Positions 5,104 to 12,287 of a stretch of DNA of 13,094 nucleotides are shown here, piece after piece (positions within the stretch are counted from its first letter, which is position 1; each line of letters begins with the position of its first letter). Source of the stretch: Xanthobacteraceae bacterium. Its GTDB lineage: Bacteria > Pseudomonadota > Alphaproteobacteria > Rhizobiales > Xanthobacteraceae. The stretch is taken from the NCBI GenBank assembly GCA_030043335.1, contig JASHXX010000264.1, positions 1 to 13,094 on the forward strand, written 5' to 3'. The notes under the pieces were generated by a model that was given only the letters and a program-made list of their open reading frames with translations, ran no database searches and was not told the origin of the DNA. Position numbers and translations under genes: made by a program.

Positions 5104-6300
5104 ATGAGCACAGTCGCCGATTTAAAGTCCGCCGCGACCGGGCCGCAGCTTTTCAATCTTCGCTCGCCCTATTTCTCCGAGCAGCACGAAATGCTCCGCG
5201 CCCAGGTACGTCGCTTTGTCGAAACCGAGATCAAGCCGAAGGCGCTTGCCTGGGAGGAGCAGGGTCACGTGCCGCGCGAGGTGCTGCGCCGCATGGGCAG
5301 CCTCGGCTTCTTCGGCATCCGCTATCCGGCCCGCTACGGCGGAGCGGAGATGGATGCGCTCGGCAGCGTAGTACTGGCCGAGGAGCTCGGCCGCTCAACC
5401 TTCACCGGCGTCTCCTACACCGTCCTCGATCACACCGACATGGCCTCGGTTCACATCTTCAACGCCGGCACTGACGCGCAGAAGGACCAGTGGATGCCGC
5501 GCATCATCTCCGGCGAGGTCATCACAGCGGTCGCGATCACCGAACCGGACGCCGGCTCCGACGTCAAAGGCATCCGGACCTTCGCGCGACGCGACGGCGA
5601 CAGCTACGTGCTCGACGGCGCGAAAATTTTCATCACCAACGGGGTCTACGGCGATCTCTATTGCGTCGCCGCCAAGACCGATCGCTCCGGCCCGCCAAGC
5701 CGGTCGGTGACGATGTTCCTGGTCGAGAAAGGCACCCCCGGCTTCAACGTCGCCCGCGCCCTCGACAAGCACGGCTGGCGCTCATCCGACACCGCGGAGC
5801 TGCATTTCGACAACTGCCGCATCCCGGCCGCGAGCCGGCTCGGCGAAGAGGGCGGCGGCTTCCGCGCCATCATGCGCAACTTCCAGAACGAGCGCACCGT
5901 GATCGGCGCGGTGGCGGTCAGCGAAGCGCAGACCGCGATCGAGCTCACGCTCGATCATGTCCGCACCCGCAAGGCCTTCGGCGCCCCGCTGTGGGAGAAA
6001 GAGGCCATCCGTCAGAAGCTCGCCATGCTGGCGGGCAAGGTCGAGGCCGGCCGCCAGCTCGTCTACCACGCCGCCTGGCTCGACAGCCAAGGGCTCGACG
6101 CCACCAAGGAAGTCTCGATGGTCAAGGCCTATTGCGGCGAGCTGATCAACGAAGTTACTTATGCCTGCCTGCAGTTTCACGGCGGCATGGGTTTCATGCG
6201 CGAGAGCACGATCGAGCGCATGGCGCGCGATGCGCGCGCACACAACATCGGCGGCGGCGCGACCGAAGTCATGCTCGAAGAGGTCGCCAAACGGCTCTAG
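5104..6300 (+). CDS. Acyl-CoA dehydrogenase (long-chain/isovaleryl type active site)
   Basis: This full-length 398-residue flavoenzyme should catalyse alpha,beta-dehydrogenation of an acyl-CoA, passing electrons to ETF. The N-terminal helical domain is followed by the FAD/substrate segment AVAITEPDAGSDVKG (142-156) and the beta-domain motif DGAKIFITNG (171-180). The C-terminal domain carries RKAFGAPL and LQFHGGMGF. The usual medium-chain catalytic glutamate in YEGT is absent, since the matching segment reads IGGGATEVM (382-390). Glu263 in NFQNERTVI instead aligns with the base used by long-chain and isovaleryl enzymes. The acyl group cannot be assigned. The ATG at 5104 follows aaggtgg about ten bases upstream. 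No electron-transfer flavoprotein genes are in the window. Confidence 0.93.
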   Translation: MSTVADLKSAATGPQLFNLRSPYFSEQHEMLRAQVRRFVETEIKPKALAWEEQGHVPREVLRRMGSLGFFGIRYPARYGGAEMDALGSVVLAEELGRSTFTGVSYTVLDHTDMASVHIFNAGTDAQKDQWMPRIISGEVITAVAITEPDAGSDVKGIRTFARRDGDSYVLDGAKIFITNGVYGDLYCVAAKTDRSGPPSRSVTMFLVEKGTPGFNVARALDKHGWRSSDTAELHFDNCRIPAASRLGEEGGGFRAIMRNFQNERTVIGAVAVSEAQTAIELTLDHVRTRKAFGAPLWEKEAIRQKLAMLAGKVEAGRQLVYHAAWLDSQGLDATKEVSMVKAYCGELINEVTYACLQFHGGMGFMRESTIERMARDARAHNIGGGATEVMLEEVAKRL

Positions 6301-6335
6301 CGCCAAGTTGAGCGAAATTTACGGGCGGCGGCCGG

Positions 6336-6364
6336 TTACATCGGTCAAGCGCTTTTGCTAGCCT
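6336..6364 (+). promoter_or_regulatory. Possible promoter of the RcnB-like gene
   Basis: The hexamer tagcct (6359-6364) is preceded by tgc, resembling an extended -10 element. It sits 17 bases after ttacat (6336-6341), a poor -35. It is in the 104-base gap before the RcnB-like gene. The match is weak and based on spacing and position only. Confidence 0.2.
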
Positions 6365-6404
6365 GCGCGCCGACGAGGTTTCTCGAACAACAAAGGGAGT
6401 CGGT

Positions 6405-6884
6405 ATGTTCCGCATTTTGGCGATCGCTGCAATGCTCGCGCTCGCGCTGCCAGGTTTGGCCGTCGCTCAGCAGCCGCAGCCGCACCCGGGCGCACGGACC
6501 GTCGTGAGGCCCCCGGCGGTCGGCGGCAGGGTCATTGTGCGGCCCGGGCCGGGCGCTGGCGGCCCGCATGTTGGCGGCCCTGGCGGCCCGCGTGTCGTCG
6601 GCGGTCCGGTCGGCGCGCAGTTCAGCTACCGCGGCCATAACTTCAACCGCGTCCATCTCGCCCCGTTCGTTTATCCGGCGGGCTGGGGCTACCGCCGTTG
6701 GGCGGTCGGCGCGATTCTGCCGCCGCTCTTCCTGGTGCCGGCCTACTACTACGCCGATTGGGCGGCGCTCGGTCTTGCGGCGCCGGAGCCCGGCTTCCAA
6801 TGGGTGCGCTACGGACCCGATCTAGTGCTGGTCAATGTCGCGACCGGCCAGATCGTGGACGTGGTCTACGGCGCGTTCTACTGA
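6405..6884 (+). CDS. Exported RcnB-family protein
   Basis: This 159-residue protein has a classical signal peptide: MFRIL followed by a hydrophobic stretch to LAVAQ, with likely cleavage after Ala21. A low-complexity Gly/Pro/Val linker (about 28-70, with repeated GGP units) precedes a compact C-terminal domain. That domain reads FSYRGHNFNRVH, then GYRRWAVGA (95-103), PAYYYADWA (112-120), WVRYGPDLVLV and the terminal VDVVYGAFY, a pattern recognised for the RcnB family. Escherichia coli RcnB is a periplasmic protein affecting nickel and cobalt homeostasis. Whether this alphaproteobacterial form has that role is unknown, and no metal transporter lies nearby. Location should be the periplasm. An agggag ribosome site lies five bases before the ATG. 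The Gly/Pro region may vary in length between strains. Confidence 0.82.
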   Translation: MFRILAIAAMLALALPGLAVAQQPQPHPGARTVVRPPAVGGRVIVRPGPGAGGPHVGGPGGPRVVGGPVGAQFSYRGHNFNRVHLAPFVYPAGWGYRRWAVGAILPPLFLVPAYYYADWAALGLAAPEPGFQWVRYGPDLVLVNVATGQIVDVVYGAFY

Positions 6885-6970
6885 GCCGAGCCGAGCAATC
6901 CTCGCGGCGCCGAGGACGGAGGTGAGTCTGCCGACCTGCATCCGCGCGCGTCGGCCAACGGAATTCCGCC

Positions 6971-7762
6971 ATGAGCGAAGCCGCACAGCTTTTTGCCGAC
7001 GGAAAAGCCTACGAACGGATGATGGGCCGTTGGAGCCGGCTTGCCGGCGACCTGTTCCTCGATTGGCTCGACCTTCCCAAAGGACTTCGCTGGCTCGATG
7101 TCGGCTGCGGCAATGGCGCCTTTACCGAAGCGGTGGTCGCGCGGGTCGCTCCGGCCGCCGTGGCAGCGCTCGATCCGTCGCAGGGCCAGCTTGCCCACGC
7201 GCGGCAACGGCCGGGTGCGAAGCTCGCACAATTCCGCCTCGGCGACGCGCAGGCGCTGCCGTTCGCCGACGGCAGCTTCGACGTCGCCGCCATGGCGCTG
7301 GTCATCGTCTTCGTTCCCGATCCCGGCAAAGCGGTCGCGGAAATGGCGCGCGTGACGCGCGGCGGCGGCTGGGTCGCGACTTACATGTGGGACATCGAAG
7401 GCGGCGGCTTGCCGCTGCGGCCGATCTATGTCGCGATGGACTCGCTTGGGCTAACGCTGTCGTCGCGAGTTGCGACCGCGGCCTCGCGCCAGGACAGCTT
7501 GCGGGCGATGTGGGAGGCGGCCGGCCTGCAATCAATCGGCACGCAGGTGATCCGCATTACCGTCGGCTATGCCGACTTCGACGATTTCTGGGACTCGATC
7601 AGCGCGCCGGTCGGCTTCACCGGCAACGCGATCAACAAATTGTCGCCGAGCGAGCGCGAGCAGCTGCGCGCGCGGCTGCGCGAGCAATTGCCCGCCGACC
7701 GGAATGGCCGGATCAGCTACGAGGCTTTCGCCAATGCCATCAAGGGCCGCGTGGCGGGATGA
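6971..7762 (+). CDS. Class I SAM-dependent methyltransferase (UbiE/Methyltransf_11 type)
   Basis: This 263-residue protein has a clear S-adenosylmethionine Rossmann domain. Motif I is WLDVGCGNGAF (41-51). The acidic residue ending strand 2 is Asp68 in AALDPSQ. Motif II is GDAQALPFADGSFDVAAMAL (91-110), and motif III is RGGGWVATY (130-138). The C-terminal part, including FDDFWDSISAP (203-213), probably recognises substrate and is typical of the group. Such proteins methylate small molecules, but the acceptor is not predictable here. The ATG at 6971 has only weak upstream cgga, whereas a strong ggaggtga lies 45 bases upstream (6918-6925) with no usable in-frame start next to it. The gene follows the RcnB-like gene at 86 bases and may share its transcript. 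Confidence 0.88.
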   Translation: MSEAAQLFADGKAYERMMGRWSRLAGDLFLDWLDLPKGLRWLDVGCGNGAFTEAVVARVAPAAVAALDPSQGQLAHARQRPGAKLAQFRLGDAQALPFADGSFDVAAMALVIVFVPDPGKAVAEMARVTRGGGWVATYMWDIEGGGLPLRPIYVAMDSLGLTLSSRVATAASRQDSLRAMWEAAGLQSIGTQVIRITVGYADFDDFWDSISAPVGFTGNAINKLSPSEREQLRARLREQLPADRNGRISYEAFANAIKGRVAG

Positions 7763-7807
7763 GCGCGGCCGAGCTCGCCGATCGCATCTATCGGGGGTAC
7801 GCGTAGT

Positions 7808-8932
7808 CTAGCCCGCCGCCACCGCCTGCGCGTGCTTCGGAAAAAGTTCCGGCCGGAATTTTGGATGGCAGCGCATCATCTTCGGCGCGTAAGGCGTCTC
7901 GGCGCCGAGCTCCTCGGCAGCGTGCCAAGCCCAGCGGGGATCATACATCGCCCCGCGCGCCAGAGCGACCATGTCGCTCTTGCCCGACGCCACGATATCT
8001 TCGGCCTGCCGGTAGCCGGCGATCAGGCCGACGGTCATCGTGGTGATGCCGGTCTCGCGCTTGACCTTGTCGGCGAACGGCACCTGATATCCGGGGGCGA
8101 GCGGAACCTTCTGCCGCGGGTCGAGCCCGCCGCTCGATACGTCGATGTAATCGCAGCCGAGCTTTTTCAGCTCCTTCGCCAGCACCAGGGTCTCCTCCAG
8201 GTTCCAGCCGCCGTCGACCCAATCGGTCGCCGAGAGGCGGATGCCGAGCGGCTTCCGCTCGGGCCACGCCGCGCGCACCGCGCCGAACACCTCGAGCGGG
8301 AAGCGGATGCGGCTCTCGAGCGAGCCGCCATATTCGTCGGTGCGCTGATTCGACAGCGGCGACATGAATTGATGGAGCAGATAGCCATGGGCGCCATGGA
8401 GCTCGATCAGGTCGTAGCCGATGCGATCGACCCGCTTGGTGGAGGCGACGAACTCGGTCACGCAGCGCTTGAGGTCGTCCTTGGTCATAGCGCGCGGCAC
8501 CGGCCAGCCGGTGTCATAAGGCAACGCGGACGGCGCCTCCGGCGTCCAGCCGCCTTCCTCCTTGGTCAGGATCGGCTTGCCGCCCGCGGCCGGCGTCGTG
8601 GTCGGGCCCTTGCGCCCGGCGTGCGCAAGCTGCACGCCGAGCTTCGCCACGCCGTAGGTGCGGCAGAAATCATGCACCCGCTTGAGCGCCGCCTCGTTCT
8701 CGTCCGACCACATGCCGGCGCATTTCGGCGTAATTCGGCCGATCGGCGTGACGTCGGTCATTTCGCAGATCACCAGCCCGGCGCAGCCGAGCGAGAAGCC
8801 GCCGAGATGCATCAGATGCCAGTCGTTCGCCGAGCCGTTGTCGGAATTGTACTGGCACATCGGCGAAACCACGACCCGGTTGGGCAGGGTCAGTCCGCGC
8901 AGCGTGATCGGGGAAAACAGGGCACTGGCCAT
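7808..8932 (-). CDS. NADH:flavin oxidoreductase, old yellow enzyme family (YqjM class)
   Basis: This 374-residue TIM-barrel flavoenzyme should bind FMN and reduce activated C=C bonds (enones, nitro-alkenes and similar) with NAD(P)H. It shows the thermophilic-like/YqjM signature. Cys26 and Tyr28 in SPMCQYNS match the YqjM numbering, and HAGRKG lies at 104-109. The His179/His182/Tyr184 set in HGAHGYLLHQF binds substrate and supplies a proton. The barrel motif SNQRTDEYGGSLESR (194-208) and the phosphate-binding end VALARGAMYDP (322-332) are intact. The start at 8932 has gagga nine bases upstream. The gene begins 21 bases after the amidase stop on the same strand, so the two are likely co-transcribed. 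The physiological substrate is unknown. Confidence 0.93.
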   Translation of the reverse strand: MASALFSPITLRGLTLPNRVVVSPMCQYNSDNGSANDWHLMHLGGFSLGCAGLVICEMTDVTPIGRITPKCAGMWSDENEAALKRVHDFCRTYGVAKLGVQLAHAGRKGPTTTPAAGGKPILTKEEGGWTPEAPSALPYDTGWPVPRAMTKDDLKRCVTEFVASTKRVDRIGYDLIELHGAHGYLLHQFMSPLSNQRTDEYGGSLESRIRFPLEVFGAVRAAWPERKPLGIRLSATDWVDGGWNLEETLVLAKELKKLGCDYIDVSSGGLDPRQKVPLAPGYQVPFADKVKRETGITTMTVGLIAGYRQAEDIVASGKSDMVALARGAMYDPRWAWHAAEELGAETPYAPKMMRCHPKFRPELFPKHAQAVAAG

Positions 8933-8953
8933 TTCTTGAAATCCTCAGCTTGT

Positions 8954-10432
8954 TCAGGCGTCATAACCAGGAGGCGGTACGAAGCCGCCGAATTCGCGCT
9001 CTATGAGTTCGGCGAACGCGAGCGGCGTGCGGTCCTCGAGATAGGGGCCGACGATCTGCACGCCGATCGGAAGCCCGGTGTCGGAAAGACCGATCGGCAC
9101 GGCGGTCGAAGGCAGGCCCGGCGTAGTCGCCACTCCCGGCCAGACCATCTGGTCGAAATAGGAATACTTCTTTCCGTCGATGTCGATCCGCCGCGCCGAG
9201 ATCGGCGTGGTGTGGTCGTTGACGAAGGCTGGCGTCGGCATCGGCGGGCAGACCACGACGTCCCATTCGCGAAACAGCGCGCTCCATTGGTCCTGCAGCC
9301 TGATCCGCGCCGCGTCGTCTGCCGCCCACTCGCGGTAGCTCAGCACGGCGCCGCGCGCGCGCTCGGCGGCGAGGCTGGTGTCGTCGGGCTTGACCATCTT
9401 CGCCGCGGCCAGCGCCTCGGCGTAGAGATCGGCGGGCCAGCGCACGGCGAGCGCCGTCATCAACAGCCGCATGTAGAGCCGTCCGGACTCGGCGAGATCG
9501 GGAAGCAAGTGGCTCGCACGGGCGACCTTGACCCCGGCCTTGCCGAGCTCTTGCGCCAAGCGCTCGATGGCGGTGCGCATCGTCTTCGCCGTCGGCAGCA
9601 GCGGATGATCGTCGATGACGAGGACGCGGAAGTCCCTGAGCTCTTTGTGCCGCGGCGGGCGGAGGGCGAGGCGATAGCCGATGCCCTCGCGCCGCTCGTC
9701 GGGACCGGCGATCACTTCGAGCGCCAAGGAGAGATCGGCGACGCTGCGCGCCATTGGTCCGACCACTGACAGACCGTTTTCGCGCAGCACCGTGCCGGGA
9801 ACGATGTGTCCGCCCATCGGCACCAGCGCGAGCGTCGGCTTGTGCGCACAGATGCCGCAATAATGCGCCGGGGTGCGCAGCGAGCCGCCGATGTCAGAGC
9901 CGAGCGACAGCGGTCCGAAACCGACGGCGAGCGCCGCCGACGAGCCGCCCGAGGAGCCGCCGGGAGTGCGGGTGAGATCCCAGGGATTCTTGGTCGCGCC
10001 GTAGATCTCGTTGTGGCTTTGCCAATCGCCGAGAAACAGCGGCACGTTGGTCTTGCCGAGGATCACGGCGCCCGCGGCCTTGACGCGAGCGACCGTCACC
10101 GCGTCCTGCGGTGCGATCCAGTCCTTGAACTGCGGTACGCCCCAGGTGGTCGGCAAGCCGGCGACGTCGAAGGATTCCTTGACCACCATCGGAATGCCGA
10201 GGAGCGGCCGCCGCTCGCCGCTCGCCAGCGCGGCGTCGGCCGCTTTGGCCGCCTTGCGGCCGCGGTCGAAGTCGCGCACCACCACGGCGTTGAGCTCGCC
10301 GTCGAGTTTCTCGATCCGGGCGATGACGTGCTCGGTGAGCTCAAGCGCGGAAATCTTACGGTTGGCAAGCGCTGCCACCAGCTCGGTCGCGGTACCGTAA
10401 CTCAACAACGCGTCGCGACCCTGAACCTGCAT
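8954..10432 (-). CDS. Amidase-signature family hydrolase
   Basis: This 492-residue protein is a full-length amidase-signature enzyme, hydrolysing a carboxamide or related C-N bond with a Ser-cisSer-Lys triad. The triad is Lys85 in MVVKESFDV, Ser160 in TPGGSSGGSSAA and nucleophile Ser184 in GSDIGGSLRTPA. The 24-residue spacing between the serines equals that of fatty-acid amide hydrolase (217 and 241). CGICAHKPT (192-200) follows as usual. There is no signal peptide, so it should be cytoplasmic. It lacks sequence partners of the GatCAB complex nearby, so a catabolic or detoxifying amidase is more likely than tRNA amidotransferase. The ATG at 10432 has gggagg about eight bases upstream. It is the promoter-proximal gene of a pair with the old yellow enzyme. 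Confidence 0.93.
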   Translation of the reverse strand: MQVQGRDALLSYGTATELVAALANRKISALELTEHVIARIEKLDGELNAVVVRDFDRGRKAAKAADAALASGERRPLLGIPMVVKESFDVAGLPTTWGVPQFKDWIAPQDAVTVARVKAAGAVILGKTNVPLFLGDWQSHNEIYGATKNPWDLTRTPGGSSGGSSAALAVGFGPLSLGSDIGGSLRTPAHYCGICAHKPTLALVPMGGHIVPGTVLRENGLSVVGPMARSVADLSLALEVIAGPDERREGIGYRLALRPPRHKELRDFRVLVIDDHPLLPTAKTMRTAIERLAQELGKAGVKVARASHLLPDLAESGRLYMRLLMTALAVRWPADLYAEALAAAKMVKPDDTSLAAERARGAVLSYREWAADDAARIRLQDQWSALFREWDVVVCPPMPTPAFVNDHTTPISARRIDIDGKKYSYFDQMVWPGVATTPGLPSTAVPIGLSDTGLPIGVQIVGPYLEDRTPLAFAELIEREFGGFVPPPGYDA

Positions 10433-10568
10433 GACCTGCCTCCCGCCACAATCCTTGGCGCCGATACTTACATATCCTGGGATGGCGGGCTACGTCTCGG
10501 TGGTCCCGGCGCAGCTTGACCGCATCGGCGAAAGACGCAACGGTTTCGCAGAGGTTTAGGAGAGGAAC

Positions 10569-11597
10569 ATGGCTCAACCCGTGGTCAAACAGATCGTTCT
10601 CGCCTCGCGGCCGAAGGGCCTGCCGGCGGCTGCAAATTTCCGCCTCGAGGAAGTGCCGATGCCGAAGCTCCCGGGCGGCGGCCTGCTGCTGCGGGTGCTT
10701 TATCTCTCGCTCGACCCTTACATGCGCGGCCGGATGGATGAGGCCAAATCCTACGCCAAGCCGGTCGATGTCGGCGACGTGATGGAGGGCGAGAGCGTCT
10801 GCGAGGTGATCGCGTCCGATCGCGCCGGCTACGCCGTCGGCGACACTGTGCTCGCGCGCACCGGCTGGCGCACCCATGCGGCCTGGGACGGCGCCGCCTT
10901 GCGCAAGCTCGACCCGAAGCAGGCGCCGATCACCACCGGGCTCGGCGTCCTCGGCATGCCCGGCTTTACCGCCTATAGCGGCCTCTACATCATCGGCAAG
11001 CCGAAGGCGGGCGAGACGGTCGCCGTCGCCTCGGCAAGCGGCCCGGTCGGCTCGCTCGTCGGTCAGCTCGCCAAGATGGCCGGCGCGCGCGCCGTCGGCA
11101 TTGCCGGCGGACCGGAGAAATGTCGCTACGTCGTCGAGGAGTTGCGCTTTGATGCCGCCATCGATCATCGCGCGCCCGACTTCGCCGAGAAGCTCGCGGC
11201 GGCTTGCCCGAAGGGGGTCGATGTCTATTTCGAGAATGTCGGCGGCGCCGTCTGGCAGGCGGTGCTGCCCTTGCTCAACACCTATGCGCGTGTGCCGGTC
11301 TGCGGGCTGATCGCGCAGTATAACGTGAGCGGCCAGCCCGCCGGACCGAACCTCCTTCCCGCGACCATGCGCGCGGTGCTGACCAAGAGCCTGACCTTGC
11401 GCGGCTTCATCAATGTCGAGTTCGCGGCCGAGCACTATCCGGCTTTTCTGAAAACCGTGTCGGCCAGCATTGCCGACGGGCGCATCCGCTATCGCGAGGA
11501 CATCACCGACGGGCTCGAGAACGCGCCAACGGCCTTCATCGGCATGCTCGAAGGCCGCAATTTCGGCAAGGCGCTGGTGCGCGTCGCCCGGCCATGA
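10569..11597 (+). CDS. NADP-dependent alkenal/double-bond reductase (CurA/PTGR family)
   Basis: This 342-residue protein belongs to the zinc-independent medium-chain reductase group with curcumin reductase CurA, prostaglandin reductase and leukotriene B4 dehydrogenase. These reduce alpha,beta-unsaturated aldehydes and ketones using NADPH. The N-terminal LSLDPYMRGRM (47-56) is a hallmark of the family. The cofactor-binding motif ASASGPVGSLVGQLAK (154-169) is followed by VGIAGGPEKC (176-185), where the lysine contacts the NADPH phosphate in relatives. FENVGG occurs near the usual later position, and no zinc-ligand cysteines are seen. An excellent aggagagg ribosome site lies directly upstream of the ATG. 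It is divergent from the amidase gene across 136 bases and convergent with the Rap1a-like gene, 19 bases apart. Confidence 0.93.
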   Translation: MAQPVVKQIVLASRPKGLPAAANFRLEEVPMPKLPGGGLLLRVLYLSLDPYMRGRMDEAKSYAKPVDVGDVMEGESVCEVIASDRAGYAVGDTVLARTGWRTHAAWDGAALRKLDPKQAPITTGLGVLGMPGFTAYSGLYIIGKPKAGETVAVASASGPVGSLVGQLAKMAGARAVGIAGGPEKCRYVVEELRFDAAIDHRAPDFAEKLAAACPKGVDVYFENVGGAVWQAVLPLLNTYARVPVCGLIAQYNVSGQPAGPNLLPATMRAVLTKSLTLRGFINVEFAAEHYPAFLKTVSASIADGRIRYREDITDGLENAPTAFIGMLEGRNFGKALVRVARP

Positions 11598-11616
11598 TGG
11601 GCAACGGGTCCGACGC

Positions 11617-12003
11617 TTAATTCGCTGGGCACGGATAGGCTTCGCCCAGCGCCATGACCGCGACCGCCGCGGCATTCTCCGACGCGGCTTTTTGATGTCG
11701 CCGCGCATAATTGACGAAGATGCGTACGTGGTCCATCAGCGTCGCATCCGGCGGCGCGCAAACGCCAAGGAGCCGCCTTCGGTCGTTGTCGACGAGAACC
11801 GCCGCGTTCTGGACCGCCGCCATGTAATACCAGCAGGGAATCCCGGCTCGCGGGATATCGATCGCGCCGGCTGACGCCGAGCGCGCCGCATTTGTCACCG
11901 CCTCGCAGCTTTGCAAGAGCTCGTTGACGGTCTGCGCGCCGGCATTGCCCGGCGCCAACAGCCACGCGACCATTCCCAGCGTGCCGGCAACTATCGGCCT
12001 CAT
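11617..12003 (-). CDS. Exported four-cysteine protein resembling the Rap1a/Tai immunity family
   Basis: From the ATG at 12003 the product is 128 residues with a probable signal peptide (MRPIVAGTLG... to NAGAQ, cleavage near residue 23). The mature part has four cysteines: Cys33 (LLQSCEAV), Cys57 (GIPCWYYMAAVQ), Cys82 (GVCAPPDATL) and Cys125 (AYPCPAN). Helices lie between them and a PC motif sits near the C-terminus. This pattern resembles Rap1a/Tai proteins, periplasmic immunity proteins of type VI secretion peptidoglycan amidases, but many bacterial relatives are orphans. No effector or secretion gene is nearby, so an immunity role is not supported. The frame stays open to 12141; an alternative ATG at 12090, four bases after gggggag, would bury the signal peptide. 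Upstream it diverges from the HD-GYP gene. Confidence 0.68.
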   Translation of the reverse strand: MRPIVAGTLGMVAWLLAPGNAGAQTVNELLQSCEAVTNAARSASAGAIDIPRAGIPCWYYMAAVQNAAVLVDNDRRRLLGVCAPPDATLMDHVRIFVNYARRHQKAASENAAAVAVMALGEAYPCPAN

Positions 12004-12158
12004 GACGCTACGCTCGTCCGTTCGGCAACCGCAGCCTGCGGCCGTCGGTTTCTGCGCTCGATCGCCGCCCCTGCCGCCGATCATGTGCATCGAACTCCCC
12101 CAAATCGCCTGGCGAAACGAACCTTCGAGGCCCGTAACCAAGCTTGCGTTCGTTGGTA

Positions 12159-12175
12159 TCTTCGTATACCGAAGA
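12159..12175. promoter_or_regulatory. Inverted repeat in the AT-rich divergent spacer
   Basis: Perfect 6-base arms tcttcg (12159-12164) and cgaaga (12170-12175) flank tatac. An overlapping alternative pair, ggtat/atacc (12155-12159, 12166-12170), uses the same centre. The spacer (about 12120-12230) is the most AT-rich stretch of the window, as expected for promoters. Operator function is inference. Confidence 0.35.
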
Positions 12176-12287
12176 AATACACGCGAAAATTGTGCTGAAA
12201 TACAGTAGTAAGGTTCTCGTTAATGTCCGCATGTTATCGCACCAAGCTCAAGACCGGCGGAGCGGCATCGGATCGGCCGAGTGCGCG

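Noticed and set aside
6899..6916. Intrinsic terminator after the RcnB-like gene
   Set aside because: The stem-loop is followed by gg-rich sequence, not a T-run. No convincing intrinsic terminator was seen anywhere in the window.
6835..7806. Plus-strand frame of 323 codons across the RcnB-like and methyltransferase genes
   Set aside because: It is a frame-shifted shadow of the methyltransferase and is arginine-rich; the real frame has all SAM motifs.
7832..9769. Plus-strand frame of 645 codons
   Set aside because: It is antisense to the old yellow enzyme and amidase, whose catalytic motifs are complete. The product is RR/AR/GG rich with no family pattern.
10356..11708. Minus-strand frame of 450 codons
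   Set aside because: It is antisense to the CurA-like reductase and has no recognisable domain.
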